Shown here piece after piece: positions 29,837 through 40,444 of a DNA stretch of 64,000 nt; within the stretch, counting starts at the first letter, position 1; each line of letters begins with the position of its first letter. Source of the DNA: Enterococcus casseliflavus NBRC 100478 (GTDB lineage Bacteria; Bacillota; Bacilli; Lactobacillales; Enterococcaceae); assembly GCF_001544095.1 (NCBI RefSeq), contig NZ_BCPT01000014.1, positions 1 through 64,000 on the forward strand. The letters run 5' to 3'. The notes below the pieces were generated by a model. That model was not told the origin of the DNA and made no database searches. It was given only the letters and a program-made list of their open reading frames with translations. Made by a program: the position numbers and the translations under genes.

Positions 29837-31672
29837 ATGAGAAACTTCCAAGAAGCATTAAGTAAGAACCCTCTTCGAACCAAAACTGATCTAGAAGAGG
29901 CTCTTGTTGATCTGGTCACTCCCGTATACGAATGTATGGCACAACAAGGAACTCCCGGGAGGGTCCACCTAGGAAATTCAGGAGCGGTGTACACTCAGGA
30001 AAAGAGTGACATCGAAGGCTTTTTACGGACACTCTGGGGATTGGGCCCATTGTTCAGCCAAGAAGAAGCGTGCCTTCGTTACCCAAAACTTTTTCAACAA
30101 GCCAATGCCGGGATCGTTGCAGGCACCACCCCGACCTCTCAGGAGTACTGGGGAAAACTGCATGACTACGACCAATTGTTTGTGGAAATGGGTGCCCTTG
30201 CTAGCTATTTGATTTTTACCAAACCCGTCTTTTGGGATCTCCTCACACCAAGAGAGCAAACAAATCTCTTTGATTGGCTCAATCAGATCAATCAGCACAC
30301 CATCCCTAAAACCAATTGGCTCTTCTTTCGGATTTTAGTTAATACCTTCTTTGAAATGGCAGCATTGCCTTTTTTAGAAACGACCCTTTTGGCTGATCAA
30401 GAAGAGATCGAGAGGTATTACTTAGCAGACGGCTGGTATTTTGATGGCTATGAAAACCAAATCGACTATTATATTCCTTTTGGGATGCAATACTACGGAC
30501 TCCTTTACAGTGTTCTTACTTGTCGTTCCCAATGCCCTTATCAGTTTAGCTATCGTCAAAGAGCCGCTACGTTTGCGCAATCCTTTAAGCAGTGGTTCAC
30601 GAAAACCGGTGCGGCATTGCCTTTTGGTCGTAGTTTAACGTATCGGTTTGCGCAATCAAGTTTCTTTGCTGTCGGTGCTTTCGCCGATATAGAATATGAA
30701 GGCTTCACAAAAAATGAAGGAAAATATTTACTGTTACAAAACATGCGTTACTGGTTTCGCCAACCAATCTTTACGCAAGAAGGCTTTTTAAGTATTGGCT
30801 ATGCTTACCCCAACCTAAATATGGCTGAAGGCTATAACGCACCAGGATCGCCTTATTGGGCTTTCAAAAATTTCTGTGTATTGGCCATCCCAGCGGATGC
30901 TGAATTTTGGACGCTTGAGGAGCAGGTGCCAACCTTTGCCACACCGGTGCGCAATCCGCATAGTCGGATGCTTTTGGTGCATAACCAAGAAGGCACAGAA
31001 TTGCAAGCTTTCACTGCGGGGCAACATTCCCACGAACATGCTCACGGCAATGCCAAATACGAAAAGTTTGTCTATTCGACAACGTTTGGGTTTAGCGTAC
31101 CGAAAGCAACCGTTTTATTGAAACAAGGTGCCTATGATAATACATTGGCGATCTCAGAGGGGCAGACGGATTTTAAAACAGCTTTTGGTTACGAAGCCTT
31201 TGCGATTGAAGATGACTACGTCTATAGTCGCTGGCGCCCCTACGAGCAGGTCGTCATCGAAACCTTTGTGATTCCGATGTATCCTTGGCATCTGCGTTAC
31301 CATCGGATTCAAACGGATCGAAGGTTGCAACTGGTCAATGGCAGCTTTGCAGCACCAGCTGATGGTGCTGCGCTTTCTAGCAAAGAAGGCATCTTTTATC
31401 AAAGCTCGGTTGGCTGTGTCGGTATCAAAAGCTTCCCGACGCATCAAGAAGGTACCCTCTTGATGCCAGAACCCAACACGAATCTACTTTATAGTCGAAC
31501 AGTCATCCCTCAAATAAGCAAAACCGTTCTCGCCGGACAACAGGAATGGCTCGTTGCGTGTTTAGGCAATGCCTTTTCTGATCAGATTCCACCCTTTGAT
31601 TTCACTATCACAGCGGACAAAGTAGCAATGAGCCAAGGAGATCAGAGAAAAACCATTCAGCTTAGCTACTAG
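29837..31672 (+). CDS. DUF2264 protein (second copy)
   Basis: 611 residues, no signal peptide, paralogous along its length to the protein at 23648-25489 (shared patterns: GxVHLGxxGxVY, FLRTLWGLGPLF, FGRSLTYRFAQ, NMAEGYNAPGSPYWAFK). The helical N-terminal barrel and beta-rich C-terminus are kept. Divergent from the lyase operon with the repeats at 29720-29815 between, so it is probably induced with it. Two copies could process different linkages or sugar residues; the activity of the family is not known to me. Confidence 0.85.
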   Translation: MRNFQEALSKNPLRTKTDLEEALVDLVTPVYECMAQQGTPGRVHLGNSGAVYTQEKSDIEGFLRTLWGLGPLFSQEEACLRYPKLFQQANAGIVAGTTPTSQEYWGKLHDYDQLFVEMGALASYLIFTKPVFWDLLTPREQTNLFDWLNQINQHTIPKTNWLFFRILVNTFFEMAALPFLETTLLADQEEIERYYLADGWYFDGYENQIDYYIPFGMQYYGLLYSVLTCRSQCPYQFSYRQRAATFAQSFKQWFTKTGAALPFGRSLTYRFAQSSFFAVGAFADIEYEGFTKNEGKYLLLQNMRYWFRQPIFTQEGFLSIGYAYPNLNMAEGYNAPGSPYWAFKNFCVLAIPADAEFWTLEEQVPTFATPVRNPHSRMLLVHNQEGTELQAFTAGQHSHEHAHGNAKYEKFVYSTTFGFSVPKATVLLKQGAYDNTLAISEGQTDFKTAFGYEAFAIEDDYVYSRWRPYEQVVIETFVIPMYPWHLRYHRIQTDRRLQLVNGSFAAPADGAALSSKEGIFYQSSVGCVGIKSFPTHQEGTLLMPEPNTNLLYSRTVIPQISKTVLAGQQEWLVACLGNAFSDQIPPFDFTITADKVAMSQGDQRKTIQLSY

Positions 31673-31830
31673 CAAAAAATTACTGGCAAATGCTAGTAGA
31701 AAAGCTACCGAAAACACCTTTCTGATTTACGGGATTGAAGAATGTCCCCCCAGAAGTTCGATTTCAGTCTAAGGTTTCAGCGTCGGTACCTTCTGATCCC
31801 TCCGTTTCTATTGGCAAAAAGCAAAAAAAT

Positions 31831-31888
31831 ACTTGTACCACAAAACGGTGCTTCACGTATTGTGAAGTGCCGTTTTTTTGGTACAAGT
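31831..31888. terminator. nested hairpin terminator
   Basis: Inner stem AAACGGTGCTTCAC with GTGAAGTGCCGTTT (two G-U pairs) followed by seven T on the + strand, enclosed by a perfect 9-bp outer stem ACTTGTACC / GGTACAAGT (31831-31839, 31880-31888). It ends the DUF2264 transcript and may serve the leftward gene that follows. Confidence 0.65.
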
Positions 31889-31916
31889 GATCCATGTTTT
31901 GATCGACGATTAGTGC

Positions 31917-32402
31917 TTATTTCCCAAAAAGCTTTTGGAGAAACCCTTTTTTCTCAGGGACTTCCTTTGTTTCAGTCACCTGAAGCGGTCCAGTTTCCTT
32001 CACGACTTGCTGAAAGCCACGATTGTCTTGCAGCAACAGACCGTTTAGTTCCAGGATCCCAGACAGACTGCCAATCATCCGCCGCACTTCTCCCGCACTT
32101 TTGCCGAAAAAGCGCTGGTCGTCATTTGCTTCGGCTTCTTCCAAAATAACCAGCAGCTGCTGGATGCTTTGATTTTGTTCACCTAAGACGTACGACAACT
32201 GGTCAACTTCCGCTGCTGTAGTTGCCGCTGACGGTACTAAATCCGTTACGAGCTTTAAGCTATCTAAATAATCCTTTAAGTCAAAAATGAACGTTTGTGC
32301 CGCTTCATTATTCATTAATTGGCTTTGACTCAACTTTCTTTGTAGCGCTTCCAATTCGCTTGAACGTTTAGAAAGTTCGCTTACGATCGTTTCTGTATCC
32401 AT
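31917..32402 (-). CDS. unknown helical protein
   Basis: 161 residues, soluble, helical, with coiled-coil tendency at about 10-45 and a glycine- and lysine-rich end (EKKGFLQKLFGK) that could lie on a membrane surface. GGAGGTGG lies before the ATG. It stands alone between a terminator and the AraC-type gene, both on the same strand, so it may share the AraC transcript. No family recognised. Confidence 0.65.
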   Translation of the reverse strand: MDTETIVSELSKRSSELEALQRKLSQSQLMNNEAAQTFIFDLKDYLDSLKLVTDLVPSAATTAAEVDQLSYVLGEQNQSIQQLLVILEEAEANDDQRFFGKSAGEVRRMIGSLSGILELNGLLLQDNRGFQQVVKETGPLQVTETKEVPEKKGFLQKLFGK

Positions 32403-32493
32403 ACGCCACCTCCTAATGACATTGTCCCGTTTTCTCTTTCATCCGTCAAGAATTCGTCGGACTTTTTTTTGCGTTTTTACCGATCAGACCTGC

Positions 32494-33261
32494 CTATTGC
32501 TCCTGTTGGTACTTTGTCGGTGCACAGCCATAGCGCTTCGCAAAGAGCCGATTAAAATGGTTGATGTTTTGGAACCCAGATTGAAATGCCGCCTCTCGAA
32601 TCGTCAGTGTTTCGTTGCTGCGTAAATAAAAAAACTTTTGAAACCGAGCTTGCAATAAATCTTCTTTGGGCGTGGTATGAAAAAATTGTTGATAGAGCTT
32701 ATAGAATTGGCTTTTACCGATGGAAAGCTCTCGGTTAAACTGGTAAAAATCCCATTGCTGTTCGCAATTGACTAACATTTTCAACCGCATCGCTTGAAAC
32801 AGTTGATAGTGTTCGTTTTGTGGTTGCGGGATGCTTTCTTCAAAATTGCGTTCAAGTAAGACCAATAGATTTGTCATATACGCCGCGATCAATTCTTCCG
32901 TGTGCCGTTGTGGCAACAAGGATTCATGATTGATCTTTTGGATCAATTTGTTGATTTGTTGAATATTTTTCGGCTGAAACAGTTGGTTACAAGGGATCGC
33001 ATAGGTTTCTTCGATCACCTGATCCGTTTGAAACTCAACAAAGCTATTAAAAAAATCTTCTTTGCCACGATAATCTTGATAGACGGTTGGAGGAAAAAGA
33101 ATGCAGCTACCTTTTTCACTAGTTTCTTGATGACCATCTTCAAAAGTGAAAACCATTGGAGACAACGTCAACACGAAAAGATAATGCTTTAAGCCAGAGG
33201 GGCGATAAATATGATCGGAAACAGCATTGTGCATTTGAAATCCTGAATAGGTTACGTTCAA
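32494..33261 (-). CDS. AraC-family transcription regulator
   Basis: 255 residues. N-terminal about 150 residues are a cupin-like sensing part; the C-terminal 100 contain two helix-turn-helix motifs, the second reading TIREAAFQSGFQNINHFNRLFAKRYGCAP, the standard AraC signature. Divergent from the arabinofuranosidase gene with about 130 bases between, so it most likely activates that gene in response to arabinose or an arabinoside. Transcribed from the promoter at 33288-33315. Confidence 0.9.
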   Translation of the reverse strand: MNVTYSGFQMHNAVSDHIYRPSGLKHYLFVLTLSPMVFTFEDGHQETSEKGSCILFPPTVYQDYRGKEDFFNSFVEFQTDQVIEETYAIPCNQLFQPKNIQQINKLIQKINHESLLPQRHTEELIAAYMTNLLVLLERNFEESIPQPQNEHYQLFQAMRLKMLVNCEQQWDFYQFNRELSIGKSQFYKLYQQFFHTTPKEDLLQARFQKFFYLRSNETLTIREAAFQSGFQNINHFNRLFAKRYGCAPTKYQQEQ

Positions 33262-33287
33262 CTACTCACTCCTTCCTACTTGTCTTT

Positions 33288-33315
33288 AGTATAAAGAAAA
33301 CGGACAAAACGTCAA
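33288..33315 (-). promoter_or_regulatory. promoter of the AraC-type gene
   Basis: Minus strand TTGACG (33315-33310), 16-base spacer, TATACT (33293-33288). Confidence 0.6.
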
Positions 33316-33335
33316 TAGAATAAGACAGAATGTAG

Positions 33336-34895
<1,560 letters not shown>

Positions 34896-34963
34896 CGAGC
34901 GTATCTGTTTTAGCCAAAAAAAGCAGCAGCCTTGGTGACATCCTGAAAAAACGAGACTTTTAC

Positions 34964-34989
34964 GGAGTGGAGAAATCCACTCCTTTTTT
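34964..34989 (+). terminator. terminator of the arabinofuranosidase gene
   Basis: Perfect 8-bp stem GGAGTGGA / TCCACTCC with GAAA loop and six T. Confidence 0.85.
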
Positions 34990-35087
34990 ATGATCCCCCC
35001 TGTTCACTTGCTATTTTTCGCATTCTTAACTGATCTGGGCAAGGAAGCGGCAACTGCCAGCTTGTTTTCCAAAAAAAGAGACGACAA

Positions 35088-35128
35088 AAGAACACCCTGC
35101 GGCAGCTAAGATACCGCAAGGTGTTCTT
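35088..35128 (-). terminator. terminator of adhE
   Basis: Outer arms AAGAACACC / GGTGTTCTT with further GCGG / CCGC pairing inside; a short U-rich tail follows on the minus strand. Confidence 0.7.
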
Positions 35129-35138
35129 GATTCATTGT

Positions 35139-37730
35139 TTAGCCGTTATAGGCATCAACGATGATTTGTTTCAATTCAGAGATTAGTGGTTCTTTTGGAT
35201 TTGCTGTTGTACATTGGTCTTCATAAGCCAATTCAGCCATGCGATCAACTGTTGTATCTAGTGTTTGTTGAGTGACGCCTTGCGCTTTCAAGCTCATATC
35301 GATACCAACAGATTGTCCTAATTCGTAAACAGCTGTTGCCAATGCTTCAACCAATTCAGCCGTTGTTTTGCCTTTAAGACCTAAGAATTTCGCAATGTCT
35401 GCGTAATCTGTATCGGCACGGAAGAAGTCATATTTAGGGAACATTGCATGTTTTTGTGGGTCTTTGGCATTGTAACGGATGATGTGCGGTAAAAGAATCG
35501 CATTTGTACGTCCGTGAGGAATACCATATTCACCACCGATTTTGTGGGCTACTGAGTGACAAATACCTAGAAATGCATTGGCGAAGGCCATACCTGCCAT
35601 TGTTGAGGCATTATGCATTTTTTCGCGAGATTCCATATCAGGTGTTTTCACTGATTTTTCTAAGTAGTCAAAGACTAACTTGATTGCTTGTAAGCTCAAT
35701 CCACGAGTGTAATCAGATGCCATTACTGACACATAAGATTCGATTGCATGAGTCAAAACGTCCATTCCAGTGTCTGCTGTAACAGAAGCAGGTACTGACA
35801 TTACGAATTGAGGGTCAACGATTGCAACATCTGGTGTCAATGCGTAATCAGCTAATGGGTACTTCACGTGTGTTTCACTGTCAGTGATAACCGCAAATGG
35901 TGTTACTTCAGAACCAGTACCAGACGTTGTTGGGATACAAACGAATTGCGTTTTTTCTGGTTTGTCGATCTTGTATGTCCGTTTACGGATATCTAAGAAT
36001 TTTTGTTTCGCGCCGAAGAATGAAGTATCTGGGTGCTCATAGAACATCCACATGCCTTTGGCAGCATCCATTGCTGATCCACCACCAAGGGCGATCACTG
36101 TATCTGGTTTGAAATCAACCATCATTTTTGTTCCAGCGTAAACGGTGTTTGTTGATGGGTTTGGTTCTACGTCAGAGAAGACTTCGATTTTCACGTCATT
36201 TTTACGACGAGCAAGTACTTCACGAACCGTATCGCAATAGCCGAATTGAACCATACCAGGGTCACAAACGATCATGACACGTTCAACGTTTTCCATTTTC
36301 TCCAAGTACATTAGAGAGTTCTTTTCAAAGAAGATTTTTGGTGGCAATTTAAACCATTGCATATTATTTCTCCGTTTCGCTACAGTTTTCACGTTGATCA
36401 AGTTCACAGCAGAAACATTTCGTGATACAGAGTTTTTCCCGTATGAACCACAACCAAGTGTCAATGATGGAATCATTTCGTTGTAGATATTTCCGATACC
36501 ACCTTCTGCAGATGGTGTGTTAACTAAGATACGGCAAGCTTTCATGCGTAGGCCGAATGCTAATTGCAAGTCTTCGTTTTCAGTGTGGATCACCGCTGTA
36601 TGGCCTAATCCGCCTAAATCAAGCATTGCTTCACATTTTTCGAACGCGTCTTCTGTGTTGTTTGCTTTGATCATTGCTAAAACTGGAGAAAGTTTTTCTC
36701 TTGATAGTGGGTAATCAGCACCGACACCGTCAAGTTCAGCGATCAATAATTTTGTTCCTTCTGGTACGTTGATGCCTGCTAATTTCGCGATTTCCATTGC
36801 TGAATGTCCAACGATTGCTGGATTTACGGCATATTTCCCTTCGTTCATCACGGCATCTTCAAGTTTTTGTAATTCTTTTGCTTTTACAACATAGACTTGA
36901 TGTGCTTCAAATTCTGCTTTCACAGAGGCATAGACTTCTTTATCAACGATCACTGCTTGTTCAGAGGCACAGATCATTCCGTTATCAAAGGTTTTTGATA
37001 CGATCAAGTCATTGACTGCTCGTTTCACTTTCGCTGTTTTTTCGATATAAGCAGGTACGTTCCCTGGTCCAACACCTAATGCAGGTTTACCAGTTGAGTA
37101 TGCTGCTTTGACCATGCCAGCGCCACCAGTTGCTAATACGATCGCAATCCCTGGGTGGTTCATCAATAAGCCAGTCGCTTCGATTGATGGATGTTCGATC
37201 CATTGTACACAGTTTTCAGGTGCCCCAGCAGCGATGGCTGCATCACGAACGATACGTGCAGCTTCTGCTGAACATTTTTGTGCAGATGGGTGGAAAGCAA
37301 AAACGATCGGGTTACGTGTTTTCAAAGCGATCATTGCTTTAAAGATCGTTGTAGATGTTGGGTTAGTTGTTGGTGTTACCCCGCAAACGACACCAACTGG
37401 TTCAGCGATTTCGATCAAGCCTTTTTGTTTGTCTTCATTGATCACGCCGACTGTTTTGTCATGTTTGATACTGTTCCAAATATATTCTGAAGCGTACATG
37501 TTTTTGATCGCTTTATCTTCATAGATACCACGGCCAGTTTCTTCTACTGCCATTTTAGCTAAAGGCATATGTTTGTCTAATGCTGCCATTGCCATTTCAT
37601 GAACAATGTGGTCCACTTTTTCTTGATCAAAGCTTTCCATTTCTTTTAACGCCACATTTGCCTTCGTTGCTAAATCGTCAATCATTGCTTGTACGTCGAT
37701 TGTCACTTCTTTTTCCAATGTCTTAGCCAT
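35139..37730 (-). CDS. adhE: bifunctional acetaldehyde-CoA / alcohol dehydrogenase
   Basis: 863 residues, full length. The N-terminal half is an acylating aldehyde dehydrogenase, with the catalytic cysteine in DNGMICASEQ (about 246); the C-terminal half is an iron-dependent alcohol dehydrogenase, with iron-binding histidines in GICHSVAHKIGGEYGIPHGRTNA. It reduces acetyl-CoA to ethanol and regenerates NAD+ in fermentation, and forms spirosomes. A Rex-like site and a cre-like site lie upstream, and it is monocistronic between a 382-base upstream gap and its own terminator. Confidence 0.97.
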   Translation of the reverse strand: MAKTLEKEVTIDVQAMIDDLATKANVALKEMESFDQEKVDHIVHEMAMAALDKHMPLAKMAVEETGRGIYEDKAIKNMYASEYIWNSIKHDKTVGVINEDKQKGLIEIAEPVGVVCGVTPTTNPTSTTIFKAMIALKTRNPIVFAFHPSAQKCSAEAARIVRDAAIAAGAPENCVQWIEHPSIEATGLLMNHPGIAIVLATGGAGMVKAAYSTGKPALGVGPGNVPAYIEKTAKVKRAVNDLIVSKTFDNGMICASEQAVIVDKEVYASVKAEFEAHQVYVVKAKELQKLEDAVMNEGKYAVNPAIVGHSAMEIAKLAGINVPEGTKLLIAELDGVGADYPLSREKLSPVLAMIKANNTEDAFEKCEAMLDLGGLGHTAVIHTENEDLQLAFGLRMKACRILVNTPSAEGGIGNIYNEMIPSLTLGCGSYGKNSVSRNVSAVNLINVKTVAKRRNNMQWFKLPPKIFFEKNSLMYLEKMENVERVMIVCDPGMVQFGYCDTVREVLARRKNDVKIEVFSDVEPNPSTNTVYAGTKMMVDFKPDTVIALGGGSAMDAAKGMWMFYEHPDTSFFGAKQKFLDIRKRTYKIDKPEKTQFVCIPTTSGTGSEVTPFAVITDSETHVKYPLADYALTPDVAIVDPQFVMSVPASVTADTGMDVLTHAIESYVSVMASDYTRGLSLQAIKLVFDYLEKSVKTPDMESREKMHNASTMAGMAFANAFLGICHSVAHKIGGEYGIPHGRTNAILLPHIIRYNAKDPQKHAMFPKYDFFRADTDYADIAKFLGLKGKTTAELVEALATAVYELGQSVGIDMSLKAQGVTQQTLDTTVDRMAELAYEDQCTTANPKEPLISELKQIIVDAYNG

Positions 37731-37820
37731 TGTATGTCCTCCTAGTTTTTAAACATGTTTTGTTTGTTAACTACTTCACATACAGATCATACAACATCTT
37801 TTTTCGTTTGTAAATAGTTT

Positions 37821-37838
37821 TTGTGATTTTTTTCACAG
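37821..37838. promoter_or_regulatory. Rex operator upstream of adhE
   Basis: TTGTGATTTTTTTCACAG fits the redox-repressor Rex consensus (TTGTGA-N6-TCACAA) with one end base changed. It is about 90 bases upstream of adhE, as expected for NADH-dependent control. Confidence 0.7.
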
Positions 37839-37858
37839 TTTTATTAAACTCCCTTTAA

Positions 37859-37872
37859 ATTAAGCGTTTTCA
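37859..37872. promoter_or_regulatory. cre-like site upstream of adhE
   Basis: ATTAAGCGTTTTCA matches the CcpA consensus at 12 of 14 positions. The rest of the 382-base gap 37731-38112 shows no gene; apart from the Rex-like site and the terminator at its end it is AT-rich and unremarkable. Confidence 0.35.
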
Positions 37873-38076
37873 AGAACTTTTAAGGAAAATAAGTGGACAA
37901 AAGTTTCGGTTTTTATTAAGAAAAATGTCATGTGCTAAGTTGAACAATAGGTTAAAAAACTTTTTGTTCACTTTTGAAAAAAATCACTCTTCCTTCTACT
38001 ATTTTATCTAAGATTGCCGTATACTCCCTCTAGTATTCTGCCCTTCTTTCAATGGCTATTAGTGTCTATCGAGGAC

Positions 38077-38104
38077 AAAAAAACGACCAGCCATCGCTGA
38101 TCGT
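38077..38104 (-). terminator. terminator of the aga-PTS operon
   Basis: 9-bp stem ACGATCAGC / GCTGGTCGT on the minus strand (one G-U pair), 4-base loop and seven U. Confidence 0.8.
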
Positions 38105-38112
38105 CTTTCTCT

Positions 38113-38631
38113 TTAAAACAAATCCTCTTGGTCTGCTTCTGTTAGAGGCTTCCCATGGGCAAGCTGGGAAACAACGTGCGCCATCTTTTTGTAGGAATCA
38201 TTCAATCCGATTCCGCCTTTTTTCGGCATCTTCAAGATATAGATGTCTTTGGCATAGATTGCCACTGCTGGGTTTTCCTCTGACATCGCTGCAGCCCCTG
38301 GAATTCCTTGTGCATTGAATACTTTCGTCAATCCTGCTGCCATTTCGCCAAAATTAGGATAATGCATCGCAGGTCCGCAAAGAACGGCATCGGCGTCAAA
38401 TTTTTTAGCAAACCCCACAAATTTTTTGTTCACTTCTTCTTGATTCTCGTGATAATATTGGTCACCACAATAAAGCGTTGCAACGATTTGTGCGTCTTGC
38501 TCTTGAAAAAGTGGATTCAAGGTTCGACCTGGACCAAGGGCAGCTTTTATGCCGCTTGGCGGCAACTGAGCATTTTCATCACTTCCCATCCCTGCAGTGA
38601 CATGATTGAGAATCAAAATTATTTTTTTCAT
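38113..38631 (-). CDS. standalone GrdB-like domain protein
   Basis: 172 residues. The whole sequence follows the N-terminal domain of glycine/sarcosine/betaine reductase selenoprotein B: GPGRTLNPLF, ATLYCGDQYYHENQEEV, ADAVLCGPAMHYPNFGEMAAGLTKVFN, IPGAAAMSEENPAVAIY. The selenocysteine-bearing C-terminal domain is absent, and there is no Grd A, C or thioredoxin gene nearby, so it is not a classical reductase. Last gene of the aspartylglucosaminidase-PTS operon, 17 bases behind EIIC. Function unknown; it might handle an amine or amino-acid product of the pathway. Confidence 0.75.
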   Translation of the reverse strand: MKKIILILNHVTAGMGSDENAQLPPSGIKAALGPGRTLNPLFQEQDAQIVATLYCGDQYYHENQEEVNKKFVGFAKKFDADAVLCGPAMHYPNFGEMAAGLTKVFNAQGIPGAAAMSEENPAVAIYAKDIYILKMPKKGGIGLNDSYKKMAHVVSQLAHGKPLTEADQEDLF

Positions 38632-38648
38632 GAGCGGTGCCTCTCTTC

Positions 38649-40004
38649 TTATAGATCATCAAAATCGAAATCGTCAAAATTGATTTCCTCTTCTTCTTGT
38701 TCAACGGCATCCGCTTCTTCTTTTAGATATTGATTATCTAAGACTTTGATAAACGGATAATAAATAGCCATTCCTAAGAGGATCAACAAGACTTGTAACA
38801 CGGACGCTTGCCAACCACTGACTAAGAAACCAGAAATAATCGGTGGCGTGGTCCATGGCAGTTGAATTCCATTGGTATAGTTGACTAACCCAAGATCCAT
38901 ACAGAAGTATGAGATTATAATATTGATCGTTGGCACTAAAGCAAAAGGAATCAGCAGAACTGGATTCAAGACGATCGGTAACCCAAAGATGATGGGTTCA
39001 TTGATCCCGAAAATACCTGGAATCAACGATAACTGTGATAGTTTTTTGACCCGTTGGCTTTTACAGACTAAGATCATGACTAAAATCAAAGATAATGTCG
39101 AACCGCCCCCACCAAAGGTCGCGAACATGTCTTGAAATTGACCGGTGATAATGTTAGGAATTTCTGCGCCATTCTTGAAAGCATCTAAATTTTCAATAGA
39201 TAATGCTCGTAAGATAGGGTTGAAGACAGCGCCGACCACACTGGAACCATTGATCCCAAAGAACCAGAAAAAATGCAAAAATAGGTAGGCTATGATCATG
39301 GCACCTAAAGTATTTCCTAAACTTAACAACGGTGTCTGTAAGAACTTAAAGAGGATCTCTTGGAGATTGCCATAAGACGTCAAGTTGGCTAACCAGTTGG
39401 CGATCATAAAGACCGTCACGATCACAAAGCTGGGAATCAACGCCTCAAAGGATTTCACCACAGTTGGGGGAACACCGTCAGGCATCTTGATCGTCCAACC
39501 TTTGCGTAATAACGCAACGAACATTCTGGTGGAAATCAAGGCAACAACCATCCCTAAGAACAAACCGCTAGAACCCATCCATCGTAATGGCAGGCTGCCA
39601 ACTTCATATACTTCCGTAGAGCCTTCTGGTGTGAAAACGGTCGTAAATGGTGTCACGATAAAAAAAGAAACGAGTGAAATAATGGCTGCTTGCATGGCAT
39701 CAACTTTAAACTGTTTTGCCAAACTATACCCGATCCCACCAACGGCTAAAATCGTCATAATGTCAAAGCTGGCTGTTGCTGGCATATTCAACATCGTTGC
39801 CCAATTGTCTCCCAGCAAACTGCTCATCATCTCGTTCCAATTTGGAATCGGAAAATTGGTCAAGACTAAAAAGAGTGAACCCACGATCAACAACGGTGTG
39901 GATAATAAGAAACCATCACGAATCGCAATCAAGTATTTGTTTTCACCGATCGTCTTTGCCATCGGTGTTAACACTTTTTCTAACCAGTTTAAAAATTTCT
40001 GCAT
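38649..40004 (-). CDS. PTS EIIC component, lactose/cellobiose family
   Basis: About 451 residues from ATG 40004 (GGAGG 7 bases upstream; an upstream ATG adds five). Around ten hydrophobic segments, typical of EIIC of the Lac/Cel family, with the conserved FGGGGSTLSLIL and INEPIIFGLPIVLNP stretches; the C-terminus is strongly acidic (EEADAVEQEEEEINFDDFDFDD), which is unusual. It forms the sugar channel. Together with EIIB upstream it makes an incomplete permease; EIIA must come from elsewhere. The substrate is probably a glycoside containing GlcNAc or GlcNAc-asparagine, from operon context. Confidence 0.9.
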   Translation of the reverse strand: MQKFLNWLEKVLTPMAKTIGENKYLIAIRDGFLLSTPLLIVGSLFLVLTNFPIPNWNEMMSSLLGDNWATMLNMPATASFDIMTILAVGGIGYSLAKQFKVDAMQAAIISLVSFFIVTPFTTVFTPEGSTEVYEVGSLPLRWMGSSGLFLGMVVALISTRMFVALLRKGWTIKMPDGVPPTVVKSFEALIPSFVIVTVFMIANWLANLTSYGNLQEILFKFLQTPLLSLGNTLGAMIIAYLFLHFFWFFGINGSSVVGAVFNPILRALSIENLDAFKNGAEIPNIITGQFQDMFATFGGGGSTLSLILVMILVCKSQRVKKLSQLSLIPGIFGINEPIIFGLPIVLNPVLLIPFALVPTINIIISYFCMDLGLVNYTNGIQLPWTTPPIISGFLVSGWQASVLQVLLILLGMAIYYPFIKVLDNQYLKEEADAVEQEEEEINFDDFDFDDL

Positions 40005-40072
40005 TTTTCTTCCTCCCATCTGCGTGCTATCTGGCAGATAACACGTAGTCCCCTGTTACTCCAACACTTTTA

Positions 40073-40405
40073 TTACTTTGCTTTGGCTTTTTTGATCAAG
40101 CTTAAGGCATCTTTCAAGGCTCGTTCGCCATCCATCATGCCGTATGCTTCTGTCGCGATCGTGCCGACTGGAATCCCCATTGGCTCGAAAGTTGCTTTCA
40201 TTTTGCTATCTAAGTGTCGTACTTGTGGACCTAACAAAATAGCGACTGGTTTTTCTTGTTCGACTTTTTCTTCTGCATGGATCGCAGGGAATGCTTCGAT
40301 CGTCAAAGGCATGTTGTGCTTTTTGACGACTTCCATCATTTTATTGACCATGATACTCGTTGACATTCCAGCTTCACAAAACAAATAGATTTTTTTCGTT
40401 GCCAT
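40073..40405 (-). CDS. PTS EIIB component, lactose/cellobiose family
   Basis: About 110 residues from ATG 40405 (GGAGG 7 bases upstream). The phosphorylated cysteine is in YLFCEAGMSTSIMV near the N-terminus. It passes phosphate from EIIA to the incoming sugar. Placed between aspartylglucosaminidase and EIIC. Confidence 0.92.
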   Translation of the reverse strand: MATKKIYLFCEAGMSTSIMVNKMMEVVKKHNMPLTIEAFPAIHAEEKVEQEKPVAILLGPQVRHLDSKMKATFEPMGIPVGTIATEAYGMMDGERALKDALSLIKKAKAK

Positions 40406-40444
40406 ATCCATTCCTCCAATGTTTGTTTTTCTCAATCGCGGTTG

